DNA of 40,700 nt. Source: Phycisphaerales bacterium (GTDB lineage Bacteria > Planctomycetota > Phycisphaerae > Phycisphaerales > UBA1924). Positions 9,224-17,743 of this stretch are shown one piece after another. A program made the position numbers and the translations under genes. The stretch covers positions 1 to 40,700 of the forward strand of contig JACMLW010000066.1 of NCBI GenBank assembly GCA_014379385.1, written 5' to 3'. How positions within the stretch are numbered: the stretch's first letter is position 1; each line of letters opens with the position of its first letter. The notes below the pieces were generated by a model that was not told the DNA's origin, did no database searches, and worked only from the letters and a program-made list of their open reading frames with translations.

Positions 9224-9464
9224 GTCTAGCCAAAGCAGTGACTTAAGTGCTTCCGTCGATTTGACTCAAACACTCAAGGGCTTTTCCCGTCGCTGACGAT
9301 ACAAAGGGTACATCCCTCGGCCACGAAGGGTCGAGATGATCAAGCCCGTTGGAAGGAACTTGCGGGCCCACGGCGATGGATCGCGTCAGAAAACCGAACT
9401 CCCCGCTCAACCTCGGCGCCCCCTCTTTGAGGAGCGCCGGCCGGGGCAGTGCTATAGGATCCCC

Positions 9465-9785
9465 ATGTCCCATCTCTCTGGTCTCGCCGTTTCCGAGAAC
9501 ACCCCGGCCCAGCTCGCCCTTCAACCGGCGATCCGGCGATCCGAGGGCTCACTCGCACTGAGCACCCCCCCCGCCCTCCCCACCCTTCGTTCGCAGGATC
9601 GCGTTGAACTCTCCGGTCGTAACCCCGCCCACACCCTGAAGCTCGTTGGAAATGAGGAGCCCGCCATGCGTTGGGATCTGATTGATCGGATCCGCGAGCA
9701 GATCGCCGCTGGTTCCTACGACTCACCCGAGAAGCTCGAGGCCGCCCTCGACCGTCTCGCCGGCTCGGTTGACCGCCTCGCCTGA
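9465..9785 (+). CDS. flgM: FlgM-like anti-sigma-28 factor
   Basis: 106 residues. FlgM binds the flagellar sigma factor FliA and blocks it until the hook-basal body is finished. The evidence is a SQDRVELSG motif at about 42-50 (FlgM proteins have DxVxIS here) and the C-terminal helix pair DLIDRIREQIAAGSYDSPEK, which matches the sigma-binding 'R..I..G.Y....' signature. ATG 9465 with AGGA upstream gives the full protein. An internal ATG at 9666 has a stronger Shine-Dalgarno (AGGAG, 6 nt) and would give only the 39-residue sigma-binding part. No flagellar genes lie nearby. A terminator follows. The family call is good; control of flagella is inferred. Confidence 0.7.
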   Translation: MSHLSGLAVSENTPAQLALQPAIRRSEGSLALSTPPALPTLRSQDRVELSGRNPAHTLKLVGNEEPAMRWDLIDRIREQIAAGSYDSPEKLEAALDRLAGSVDRLA

Positions 9786-9867
9786 CCCCCAACCTCCACC
9801 CCCGCGCCACGCCCACGAGCGCCGGCCGGGCACATCCAGCCCCCCGAATCTCCTCGAAGGGAGAAAG

Positions 9868-9899
9868 CCGCGACTCTACGCCAGGGCCGCGGTTTTTTT
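9868..9899 (+). terminator. Rho-independent terminator of the FlgM-like gene
   Basis: CCGCG-A-CTCT pairs with AGGG-C-CGCGG across a 5-nt loop (one A-C mismatch) and seven T follow (9893-9899). Confidence 0.75.
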
Positions 9900-9997
9900 G
9901 TCGACCTCCCTCCTCTCGCCCCTCCTTGCCGCCCGCCCTCCCCGCCTCGCCCTCCCCGCCTTCCTTCTCTGAACCGCCGACCACCCATCTCGATTCA

Positions 9998-11566
9998 TCA
10001 GCCCGGCTCGCTCAGCAGGCCGTCCGCGGTATCCACCGGGACATGAAGCCGCGGCTGTGCCGATTGCTCCAGCAGCTTGACCTCGCGCCACTTCCCGCGA
10101 GAGAACCGCCACGCCAAGGTCGAGCCGAATGCGATTATGTAGGCCGCGGCGCCGAGCCAGGGTCCGATCGCCCCCAGGTCGGGGGCGACCGCGACGATGA
10201 CGTGCCCACCACCGACGATCAATCCCCACGAGAACACCACAGTCATCACCCCCGGCCACACGGTGTCGCCGGCGCCGCGCAGCGCCCCGACCATGGTGAT
10301 GCCCATCGCGTCGAACACCTGGAAGACCGCCGCGATGATCATGATCCCGGAGCCGATCTCGATGATCCGCGTGATCTCAAGCTCGGAGCGCGGCCGTGCC
10401 GGGTCGTGGGTAATGAAGAACTCGATCAGGTCGTGGCGGAAAACGACGAACGCCAGGGCGCACACGCCCATGTACCCCATCGTGACGGCCATGCCCAGCA
10501 GGGCGCGCTTGCGGGCAACGTCCGGCCGCTTCATGCCGATCGCCTTGCCCACCATCGCCGTCACCGCGAACGAGATCCCGACGGCCGGCATGAACGACAT
10601 GTGCATGTAGCGCAGCGCGATCCAGCTCGCGAACGTGTGGTCGGTGCCGAAACTCCCCACCAGCCGCACCGTGAAGTACCACCAACAGATCATCTCGCTG
10701 CCGAACATCAGCGCACCCGGCCACCCGATCTTGATAATGTCGCGGAAGATCCCGAGCGACGGCCGCCACGCGGCTCGTGTCTTGTACAACCGGTTGTATG
10801 TAGGCCCCAGGAACACGGCCAGCGGGATCAGCAGCTCAACGGCCGTGCCGATCACCGTCGCGATCGCCGCCCCCTTCACGCCCAGCGCCGGGATGCCTAG
10901 CGAGGTAGCGATCGAGCCCGCCACCCCGCGCAGCGGCAGCGACTCCGGCGGCGTCGGCCCGTAGATCAGCACCGCGTTGAAGGCCATGTTGGTCAGGTTG
11001 CCCACGATCGCCGCGATCATGACCACCGACGGCCTGTGAATCCCGTAGAAGTACTGGGCCAGCCCGCGCGTGGCGATCGTGAAGAACGCCCCGTACATCA
11101 GCGTCGACGCGTAGTCCACCTCGAGCTGCGCCTGGCGCGCCATCTGCGCCAATTGGTCAACGCTGAGCCCGGTCGCCGCACGGCCGCTCATGCCGAAAAG
11201 CCACGGGAGCAGGCCGACCATCGGGGCGATGAGCGCCGCCGCGATCGCCGCCGTCCAGATCGCCGCCCACCCGTACGCCGACCCCCGCTCCGGCTTCCCC
11301 GCGCCCAGGTTCTGAGAGACATACGTGTTGATGACCGACAGCATCCCCATCAGGATCGAGATGGGCACCCACGCCGTCATGCCGCCATTCCCCTGCGCGG
11401 CCACGTACACAGGGTCCGGCCCGATCATCGACACCATCTTGGCGTCCACGAATTGCATCGCGGTGTACGACGACATCGTCACCACCGATGGCGCAGCGAT
11501 CGCCAGCATCTCCACCAGAGGATGACGCTCACGAGTCGCCATCGCGATGTTCGGTCCGTTCGTCAT
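9998..11566 (-). CDS. MATE family efflux transporter
   Basis: 522 residues with about 12 hydrophobic helices and the two-fold repeat expected of MATE (NorM/DinF) antiporters, which expel cationic drugs or metabolites using Na+ or H+ gradients. Recognisable parts are the first helix with LAIAAPSVVTMSSYTAMQFV, the loop after helix 2-3 with NTYVSQNLGAGKPE (MATE hallmark), and the second-half copy with SFAVTAMVGKAIGMKRP. LRGAGDTVWPG near the end is another family motif. The C-terminus is cytosolic and charged. Start ATG 11566 lacks a good Shine-Dalgarno; ATG at codon 9 (MATRERH) is an alternative. The substrate cannot be predicted. Confidence 0.9.
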   Translation of the reverse strand: MTNGPNIAMATRERHPLVEMLAIAAPSVVTMSSYTAMQFVDAKMVSMIGPDPVYVAAQGNGGMTAWVPISILMGMLSVINTYVSQNLGAGKPERGSAYGWAAIWTAAIAAALIAPMVGLLPWLFGMSGRAATGLSVDQLAQMARQAQLEVDYASTLMYGAFFTIATRGLAQYFYGIHRPSVVMIAAIVGNLTNMAFNAVLIYGPTPPESLPLRGVAGSIATSLGIPALGVKGAAIATVIGTAVELLIPLAVFLGPTYNRLYKTRAAWRPSLGIFRDIIKIGWPGALMFGSEMICWWYFTVRLVGSFGTDHTFASWIALRYMHMSFMPAVGISFAVTAMVGKAIGMKRPDVARKRALLGMAVTMGYMGVCALAFVVFRHDLIEFFITHDPARPRSELEITRIIEIGSGIMIIAAVFQVFDAMGITMVGALRGAGDTVWPGVMTVVFSWGLIVGGGHVIVAVAPDLGAIGPWLGAAAYIIAFGSTLAWRFSRGKWREVKLLEQSAQPRLHVPVDTADGLLSEPG

Positions 11567-11721
11567 TTCTGAATAGAACCTCGAGCAGGGAACAGTTCAA
11601 GACGAGCCGACGGCAGGTCAGGATATGGGTCCGCCCTGTTGCAGTTGCTCCGGAGCAGGAATCAGGCCGAGAAGCAGCCTCGTCGGAGCCGGCCTCAAGT
11701 GTCAGCAAAGGTCAATTTTAG

Positions 11722-12798
11722 TCAAACTGACTTTTGCCGACACATCGACTCCGCCAGTTCGATCGCCGCGACCATGCTCGCCGGATCCGCCACCCCGCGA
11801 CCAGCGATATTGAAGGCCGTTCCGTGCGCCGGGCTCGTCCGCACCACCGGCAGCCCCACCGTCACATTCACTGTATTAAACCCATCTACCAGCTTCACCG
11901 GGATGAGCCCCTGATCGTGGTACATTGCCACGATGAGGTCGTGTTCGCCAGCCGCGGCAGCTTTGAAGATCGTGTCCGCCGGCCACGGCCCGCTCGCGCG
12001 AATGCCGTTCCGAGTCGCCGCCTCGATGGCCGGCCGAATCTCGCGCTCGTCCTCGATCCCCATCAAGCCACCTTCGCCCGCGTGCGGGTTCAGCCCGCAG
12101 ACCGCGATCCGAGGCGACGGCACTCCCAGACTCACGCACGCCTCATGCCCAAGCTCGATCGCCCGCAGCACCCGCTCGATCGTCACCAGGCCCGGCACCT
12201 CGCCCAGCGGCACATGAATCGTCACCAGGATCACCCGCAGCCGCGGGCCGACAAAGAGCATGGCGCTGCGCGGCGACTCGAATCGCTCCGCGAGCAGTTC
12301 GGTGTGCCCCGGAGCCCGCCCCTCCCCTCGCCCGCCCCCCTCCCCACCAGCGTGGCCCGCCAGTTCCCACGACGCCTTCGCAATCGGCGCCGTCACGATG
12401 CCCGCTGCCCGCCATGGGTCCCCCCGGCGACGATTGCACAGTTCGATCGCATCGAGGACGTGCTGAAACGACGCCTCGCCGCCCGCTCTTGTCGGGCGCG
12501 GCTTGCCGCGGGGTGCAAAGTCCGGGTGCCCCGGCTCGAACCGATCATCGTCAACTAAAACAACTTCGCCGGCCTCGGGCGCTGCCCCACCCGTCCCCGC
12601 CAGCAACTGCGACCGCAACAGCGATCGCCAGAAGGGCCGCACATCGGCCTGTGCCGCGGCCCGCCGAAGGGCCCACTCCATGCCGAAGACCACGATGGGC
12701 GAAGCCCACGCGTGCCCGTCGAGCGCGCGAGCCACGACCTCGGGCCCGATTCCCAACGGGTCACCCATCGAGATCGCAAGCGGTACCGGGGAAGGCAT
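11722..12798 (-). CDS. pdxA: 4-hydroxythreonine-4-phosphate dehydrogenase
   Basis: This NAD-dependent enzyme oxidises 4-phospho-hydroxy-threonine; its product condenses with deoxyxylulose 5-phosphate (PdxJ) to make pyridoxine phosphate. The protein has 358 residues. The start MGDPLGIGPEV near residue 11 is the family signature; GHTELLAE, GLNPHAGE, YHDQGLIPVK and RTSPAHGTAF are also diagnostic, and include the metal-binding His and Asp. Start ATG 12798 gives the usual length; the frame stays open further upstream but only as antisense to the FKBP gene. Before GHTE sits an inserted Gly/Arg/Glu stretch (GGEGGGRGEGR) encoded by dense G runs. A leaderless-type -10 (TACGAT) lies 6 nt upstream. Confidence 0.93.
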   Translation of the reverse strand: MPSPVPLAISMGDPLGIGPEVVARALDGHAWASPIVVFGMEWALRRAAAQADVRPFWRSLLRSQLLAGTGGAAPEAGEVVLVDDDRFEPGHPDFAPRGKPRPTRAGGEASFQHVLDAIELCNRRRGDPWRAAGIVTAPIAKASWELAGHAGGEGGGRGEGRAPGHTELLAERFESPRSAMLFVGPRLRVILVTIHVPLGEVPGLVTIERVLRAIELGHEACVSLGVPSPRIAVCGLNPHAGEGGLMGIEDEREIRPAIEAATRNGIRASGPWPADTIFKAAAAGEHDLIVAMYHDQGLIPVKLVDGFNTVNVTVGLPVVRTSPAHGTAFNIAGRGVADPASMVAAIELAESMCRQKSV

Positions 12799-12803
12799 CA
12801 CCG

Positions 12804-12837
12804 GATCGTAGTTTGGATTGCCAATCGTGGTACGATC
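12804..12837. promoter_or_regulatory. Compact divergent promoter between pdxA and the FKBP gene
   Basis: Inverted repeat GATCGTA (12804-12810) and TACGATC (12831-12837), 20 bp apart. Each arm contains TACGAT pointing outward: 6 nt before the pdxA ATG (minus) and 8 nt before the FKBP ATG (plus). The two start codons are only 46 bp apart and no Shine-Dalgarno is seen for either gene. Confidence 0.5.
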
Positions 12838-12844
12838 GCACACC

Positions 12845-13381
12845 ATGCAACTCCGGCTCTGGAACTTCCGTGCATCTCGCTTCGCCCTCGGCGTGGCGCT
12901 GGGAGTTGCCTCGGCCATGCTCGAAGCCTGCGCCGGGCGTGGTGGAGAGGTTGAGCCGGGGGGCGGCGAGCGATGGCCGGCGCGCCCGAACCCCGCCACA
13001 TCGTCCTCGCGCACCGACCTCAAGCTCGACCCGCGGCCCATCAACCGCGTCACGCTCGAGAACGGTCTTGTGCTCGAAGACATCGAGATCGGCACCGGCC
13101 CCGCGTGCATCTCGCCGTTCCAGACCGTCCGAGTCCACTATCGCGGTACCTTCCGCGATGGAAACGAGTTCGAGTCCAGTCACGCTCGCGCCGAGCCGGT
13201 CGAAGCGCCATTGGATGAGTTCATCGAGGGCTGGCGCTACGGCATACCCGGTATGAAAGTTGGCGGTCGCCGCCAACTGACTATCCCATGGGAACTGGCG
13301 TATGGCGAAGAGGGTAACCCGCCGGTCATTCCGGCCCGGACCGACTTGGTGTTTGAGATCGAGCTGCTGGCGGTGAAGTAG
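12845..13381 (+). CDS. FKBP-type peptidyl-prolyl cis-trans isomerase, probably exported lipoprotein
   Basis: 178 residues. FKBPs catalyse prolyl cis-trans isomerisation and assist protein folding. The FKBP domain fills about 75-178: VRVHYRGTFRDGNEFESS, then FIEGWRYGIPGMKVGGRR, IPWELAYGEEG and a final strand LVFEIELLAVK. These match the conserved V-x-Y-x-G, G-M-x-x-G and YG-x-x-G parts. The first 28 residues form a signal sequence ending MLEAC (Cys29). Glu before the lipobox Ala is unusual, so lipid attachment is likely but not certain. A low-complexity linker separates it from the domain. The product probably acts outside the cytoplasm. It is divergent from pdxA with a shared promoter region. 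Confidence 0.88.
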   Translation: MQLRLWNFRASRFALGVALGVASAMLEACAGRGGEVEPGGGERWPARPNPATSSSRTDLKLDPRPINRVTLENGLVLEDIEIGTGPACISPFQTVRVHYRGTFRDGNEFESSHARAEPVEAPLDEFIEGWRYGIPGMKVGGRRQLTIPWELAYGEEGNPPVIPARTDLVFEIELLAVK

Positions 13382-13816
13382 GCGCTGGACTTCGTTCCCG
13401 CCCAACCGCCGAAGTGGCCAAAACTAAAATCCCCGTCCGATGGGCTGTTGCTTCCACCAGACGGGGATGAAGAGAAGGTCCGTTCAGTATCGCGACCATA
13501 GACGTGCTCGGCTTCATTCCTGGAAGCCGCCACCACGGAAACCCTGTGGAGTACTGAAGCAAGCGCCGTGCCGAACGCATGAGCCGGTGAATGGTCCGCG
13601 CTTGGCCAACAGAGGCCACGTAGGCCCTACCCCGTTTATCATCGATCGGCAATTCTGGCCACAGGGAGCCACATACCTGAATGGCCTTGGCGGGCTTCCG
13701 CCACTTTGGCATGACGCGAGGCCGCCAGTGTGGCGGATCGCCAGTCGTTCCTCGCGGAGATTGGCGATGCGTTCAGATCCGGTAACCATCGCGTGCTCGT
13801 ACCGTGTTCAAGCGTG
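13382..13816. other. 435-bp intergenic region with no recognisable gene
   Basis: Open frames exist on both strands but none has motifs, a ribosome site or coherent composition. GC is lower than in neighbouring genes. The clearest structure is a 9-bp perfect inverted repeat, ATCCCCGTC (13429-13437) and GACGGGGAT (13460-13468) with a 22-nt loop; it could act as a terminator-like hairpin after the FKBP gene, although no T tract follows. The region may be decayed coding sequence. Confidence 0.4.
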
Positions 13817-14581
13817 ATGAAACGACTGCACACATCCGCAGCAGCGATCGCGGCTTCGAAGCGCTGGTGGGTCCGCCCGCTCATCGCGGCGGTGCTGCTA
13901 ATTGCCTTGCTTCTGTCCGTATGGCTGACAGGAGATGGACTCGTGAGGGGAATAGGGGGGCGTCGGCTCTTTATCCAGGAGGTCGAGGGTGAGTTTGTTC
14001 TCCTCGACTCGGAAACCAGTCAGGGCGATATCGCCTCGTTGATTTACAATGGCGCGGAGATCTTCGAGGCACGCCTGAATCTTGGCACGCGTGAGATTGG
14101 GTTCTGGGTGCCGGTGGTGGAACGCGTGAGGTACGCACTTGTGCTGTACTACCTCGGAACAACGGAGCTCCCATCAGAAGAGAGGGAACGCGAGGTCGCG
14201 GCAGTAGCGCGGGGTTACTTTCTGACGACGGTCCCCGATCTTTCGTCTATGGCGTTCGAGGAGTGGAGGGTTGGGGGCAAGTGGACGCGCTTTGATGTCG
14301 ACTGGTGGGGCGTCACGCAGGCTGTTCTTCTTGTTCTGTTTTTCCTCGCCTTCCTCCGCACCCTCCCCTGGCTCTTCATCGGCGTGCATCGTGCCCGCGC
14401 CTGGCCCGCCCGCCGTCGCCTCGCCCGCGGCCAATGCCCCTTCTGCGGCTACGACCTCTCCGGCGCACCCAGCGATACCTGCCCCGAGTGCGGCCGCGAC
14501 GCGGGCCACGCTCATGCCGGGGTAGATACCCAGCGGGGCGCGGGCAGCAGCGGCCCACGACCGGCTGGTTCGCGTGTGTGA
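13817..14581 (+). CDS. Membrane protein with C-terminal zinc ribbon (CPFCGYDLSG type)
   Basis: 254 residues. ATG 13817 (or GTG 13814) begins a short basic leader, followed by a membrane segment at about 15-37 (LIAAVLLIALLLSVW), an extracytoplasmic domain of about 140 residues, a second membrane segment (about 178-205) and a basic region. It ends in a four-cysteine ribbon, CPFCGYDLSG...CPECGRD. The same plan, with the ribbon on the C-terminal cytoplasmic side, occurs twice at 24997-26185. The Cys pairs should bind zinc (inference). This copy is longer than the others and has an extra His/Gly-rich tail. The function is unknown; such proteins are frequent in planctomycete genomes. Confidence 0.75.
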   Translation: MKRLHTSAAAIAASKRWWVRPLIAAVLLIALLLSVWLTGDGLVRGIGGRRLFIQEVEGEFVLLDSETSQGDIASLIYNGAEIFEARLNLGTREIGFWVPVVERVRYALVLYYLGTTELPSEEREREVAAVARGYFLTTVPDLSSMAFEEWRVGGKWTRFDVDWWGVTQAVLLVLFFLAFLRTLPWLFIGVHRARAWPARRRLARGQCPFCGYDLSGAPSDTCPECGRDAGHAHAGVDTQRGAGSSGPRPAGSRV

Positions 14582-14732
14582 GCAGGATGACGAGTGGGAA
14601 AGGGGGAACGAGAGGGAACGAAGGTAGATCTGGCGATGAGGGCCGTGTTCGAGGGTCGAACCCCTCCTTTGAACCAAAGATATCAAACAGACCGGGCATG
14701 TTGCCCGCTGCCCCTTTGTCTTCCGCTCGACC

Positions 14733-16736
14733 TTACTTCAGCGCCTCCGCCATCCCCGGCAAGCTCTCCACATACCGCTTGTGTACATCCAGGTAATGCT
14801 TCCGGTATATCGCGTCTACCTCCGCCGGCTTCGGGAACTTCTTGCTGAACCCCGGCCGCGCCGTGTCCAGCGTGATCTCCGCGGCCTTCACCAGGTGCGC
14901 CGCCAGCGTTCGCGGATCCTCGAGCCCAACCGCCACGCGCGTCGTCGTCGGCGTAATCCCCGCATCCGCGAGCGCCTGCGACGAGAGCTCGCTGTGGCTC
15001 GTGAGCGCCGGGCAGAGCACCACCGTGTTCGTCTGCCCCAGCGATACCTGGTGGCCGAACGCTGGATCGAGCATGTCGAAGAACCGCTCGAAGATCTCGC
15101 GCGGGAACAAGCCGCTCGCCCCCCCTCCCACGCCCCCGTCATGCCCACCACCCGCGTGGTCGCTCGATCCCTTCTTCCCCTTGCCGCCCTTCGCCGCCGT
15201 CCCGTTCGCGCTCGTCTTCGCGGGTGAACCCGCCCCCTTCGCCCCCGCCCTCTTCCCCTCAAAGTCGAACGTGAACAGCGGCGCCGGCAACCCTAAGTAC
15301 AAGCACTTCTCACGCAGCGTCGCGTTCTCGTTCCCCGGCGCGGCGTTGCACTTCACGTTGATGTCCGGGTGCCCGCCCAGAAACTCCGCCATCGTCAGCG
15401 TGTTGATGCTTTTCTGCAGCATCCTGAACTCGAGCGTGTGCATCCCCGTCAGCACGTCGAACGCCTTCTCCGAATCCAGGAACGACCCCTTCACGTAGTA
15501 CACGTTCCAGAACAGCGTCTCGTCGTAGCTGTACGTCCGCGCTGTCCCGTCCGGCGCATACCCCGGCATCGTGTCGTGCTTCCCCATGAACATCCGCGGC
15601 GTCGGCCCGATCACCGCACCGCCCATCACCTGTCCCGTCCCCGCCAGATCCTTCGTGTACGAGTGGATCACGAAGTCCGGTCGCTCCATCGGATCCTTGC
15701 GCCGCAGCGGCCGGTGCAGGAACGGCGTGCCGACCGTCGAGTCGCAGATCACGTTCAGCCCGCGCTTGTGCGCCTCCTTGCAGATCGCCGGCACATCAAG
15801 CACGTACCCGTGCGGGTTGCACGGCGACTCGATGTACACGAACACCTGGCGCCCGTCCGCGAGCCGCTGCTTGTTCTCTTTCTGGACCTTCTCGAGCGCC
15901 GCCACGAAATCCTTCACCGTGTACCCATCGAAGAAGTTCACGCTGATGTCGAGGTTGCTCTTCTTCCCCAGCCAGTCGTGCATCAACTGATACGTGCCGC
16001 CGTAGATATTCCGCGACGCCAGGATGATGTCCCGGTGCCCCACCAGGTGGCTTAGCATCGCATCGATCGCGGCCATCCCCGTGTTGAAGTTCCACGCGAA
16101 GTACTCGCTCGCCCGCTCCCCGCACTCGATGTCCACGATGTGGTTCGCCAGCGACACATTTGTCGGGTTCAGCAGCCGCGAGTACACCTCGAGCAGCAGC
16201 TCCTTGCCTTGGAACGCATCGTCGACCCACTCCGCGCACGCGTAGATGTACGTCGCCGTGCGCGCCACCAGCGGCTTGGCGCTGAACAGAGCCGTCACGT
16301 TGTCAAAGATGGGGTACGCGCCCTTCGCGAGCGCCGTGCTCTGCGAGTTCACGATGCTCTGGTACGTCTTGCGGAACGGGTGCTGCAGCGTGTCCAGCAC
16401 CTTCGCGATCTGGAAGCACAGGAACTTCTGCGCCGCGAACCGCGCCGCGCGATCCTCCCGCGGCAGGCTCGCCAGCTCCTCCACCAGCACCGGCCACATC
16501 CGCTTCAGCTCCGCCTGCCCCAGATACAGGTGCCGCGCCAGCCCGCCCAGGTGCTTGCCGAAGTCCGACGCCGGGTCGAGCCCGAAGTGCTCGAGCTGCT
16601 CGCTCACCAGCCCATCGATCGTCTGGGCCTCCGTCGACTTCCTCCGCGGCGAGATCTCCCGCGCCAGCTCGAAGTCGCTCTGAACAGTGACCTTGGACAG
16701 CTTCTTCGACTTCGCCGCGGCGTCGGCCGTAGACAT
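14733..16736 (-). CDS. PLP-dependent trans-sulfuration family enzyme (Cys/Met metabolism type)
   Basis: 667 residues, longer than the usual 380-430. The first 190 or so residues are an extra helical region. The PLP fold follows: AWNFNTGMAAIDAMLSHL, SRNIYGGTYQL, ESPCNPHGYVLD, NVICDSTVGTPF and the Schiff-base lysine in HSYTKDLAGTGQVMGG (Lys362). These match the cystathionine gamma-synthase/methionine gamma-lyase family; the exact reaction cannot be told. Residues about 490-540 are an inserted Gly/Lys/Ala/Ser loop (KGGKGKKGSSDHAGGGHDGG and surroundings) splitting the C-terminal domain. ATG 16736 is chosen, with GGAG upstream; a TTG at 16754 is also in frame. cysE and cysS lie in the same window but in separate units. 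Confidence 0.85.
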   Translation of the reverse strand: MSTADAAAKSKKLSKVTVQSDFELAREISPRRKSTEAQTIDGLVSEQLEHFGLDPASDFGKHLGGLARHLYLGQAELKRMWPVLVEELASLPREDRAARFAAQKFLCFQIAKVLDTLQHPFRKTYQSIVNSQSTALAKGAYPIFDNVTALFSAKPLVARTATYIYACAEWVDDAFQGKELLLEVYSRLLNPTNVSLANHIVDIECGERASEYFAWNFNTGMAAIDAMLSHLVGHRDIILASRNIYGGTYQLMHDWLGKKSNLDISVNFFDGYTVKDFVAALEKVQKENKQRLADGRQVFVYIESPCNPHGYVLDVPAICKEAHKRGLNVICDSTVGTPFLHRPLRRKDPMERPDFVIHSYTKDLAGTGQVMGGAVIGPTPRMFMGKHDTMPGYAPDGTARTYSYDETLFWNVYYVKGSFLDSEKAFDVLTGMHTLEFRMLQKSINTLTMAEFLGGHPDINVKCNAAPGNENATLREKCLYLGLPAPLFTFDFEGKRAGAKGAGSPAKTSANGTAAKGGKGKKGSSDHAGGGHDGGVGGGASGLFPREIFERFFDMLDPAFGHQVSLGQTNTVVLCPALTSHSELSSQALADAGITPTTTRVAVGLEDPRTLAAHLVKAAEITLDTARPGFSKKFPKPAEVDAIYRKHYLDVHKRYVESLPGMAEALK

Positions 16737-16877
16737 GAGCGGAGCTCCAAACAAGGGGAAAAACGAGAAACTCCCGCGATCGTAGGTGATGCCGCGCCGA
16801 TTCGCTTCTGTCTCTCAGTCCCTTCGTCCATCTCCCTCCGTGCCTTCGTGCCTTCCTCCCTGTACCCTTCCGCACCC

Positions 16878-17327
16878 ATGGAGTGGTTCGCCGAGAGCAA
16901 GTCCGACGCCGACCCCGCCCTCAGCTTCGGCTGCACGCTCTGCGGCAACTGCTGCTCCGGCCCCCCGGGCTACGTCCTCATGACCGACGACGAGCTCGCG
17001 GCACTCGCCAAGCGCCTCGGCATCTCCACCAAGTGCTTCATCGCCGAGTACACCGTCATGTCCGAAGAGGGCCGCTCACTCAAAGAAAGGCCCAGCGAGC
17101 GCGGCCTCGACTGCATCTTCCTTGATCGCGAGAAAATCCCCGGCAAGGCCGTCTGCGGCGTCTACGAAGATCGCCCCGCGCAGTGCCGTACCTGGCCGTT
17201 TTGGCCGAGCGTCACGAAGAGCCGCGTCACGTGGGACCGCGCTAAGCGCTCCTGCCCCGGCATGGACAAGGGCAAGCCCTACACCGTGCAGCAGATCCGC
17301 ATCCTGCGCGACGCCGTGAAAATCTGA
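16878..17327 (+). CDS. YkgJ-family cysteine cluster protein
   Basis: 149 residues. The signature CTLCGNCC (Cys19, 22, 25, 26) and later C...DRPAQCRTWPFWP match the YkgJ/UPF0153 family, thought to bind a metal or Fe-S cluster through conserved Cys; the biochemical role is unknown. The start is ATG 16878; the frame is open far upstream but only as antisense to the PLP gene. TACCCT lies 9 nt before the ATG and there is no Shine-Dalgarno. After the stop come two direct copies of CTCGATCCCCTG (17329-17340 and 17345-17356). Confidence 0.85.
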   Translation: MEWFAESKSDADPALSFGCTLCGNCCSGPPGYVLMTDDELAALAKRLGISTKCFIAEYTVMSEEGRSLKERPSERGLDCIFLDREKIPGKAVCGVYEDRPAQCRTWPFWPSVTKSRVTWDRAKRSCPGMDKGKPYTVQQIRILRDAVKI

Positions 17328-17328
17328 T

Positions 17329-17356
17329 CTCGATCCCCTGGTCCCTCGATCCCCTG
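17329..17356. repeat. Tandem 12-bp direct repeat
   Basis: CTCGATCCCCTG occurs at 17329-17340 and again at 17345-17356, between the converging YkgJ and small-protein genes. No function is evident. Confidence 0.5.
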
Positions 17357-17368
17357 ATCCTCTCCCCT

Positions 17369-17617
17369 TCAGCTCACCTGCTCCACCCGCGTGTACTGAT
17401 CCAGGTTCAGCACGATCTGCTCCCCATCGTCCTTCCGTAGCTCCAGCCGGTCCAGCCACAGCCGGTCATCCTTTGCGTGCGCGTACCACGAGCCGGTCTT
17501 CTGCTGCTCGAAGCGGACCACCGTCCCCTCCGTCGTGATCGCCATGTTGCCGCTCTGCCGCGGCACCTGCTGCGTCACGCGCACTCGAACCCCGGCTTGG
17601 TACTTGGGCTGCTGCAT
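17369..17617 (-). CDS. Small protein of unknown function (82 aa)
   Basis: 82 residues from ATG 17617; upstream in-frame codons exist but look non-coding. The sequence is beta-rich with basic VRVRVTQQVPRQ, then TTEGTVVRFEQQ and WYAHAKDDRLWLDRLEL, consistent with a small SH3-like barrel; this is a guess from the pattern of short strands. There is no signal peptide, Cys or membrane segment. TATTCT lies 9 nt before the start. It is convergent with the YkgJ gene and divergent from the LOG gene. Confidence 0.6.
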   Translation of the reverse strand: MQQPKYQAGVRVRVTQQVPRQSGNMAITTEGTVVRFEQQKTGSWYAHAKDDRLWLDRLELRKDDGEQIVLNLDQYTRVEQVS

Positions 17618-17743
17618 AGACCGCCAAGAATAGTCCCTACCCCTTGCCACGGCTTCGGCCGAGCCGTGTGGCCAAAACAACCAGCAAGGTTCGGGCTTCG
17701 GCTCCAAGATGCTCCCGGAACGTGCCGATCCGACCGATCAAAG

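Noticed and set aside
13440-13817. 125-codon frame in the intergenic region before the zinc-ribbon gene
   Set aside because: No ribosome site, no recognisable motif and an odd residue mix; an overlapping frame on the other strand looks equally good.
14640-14690. tRNA-like GGGTCGAACCCC segment
   Set aside because: Only a T-arm-like hairpin is present; no acceptor, D or anticodon arms can be built around it.
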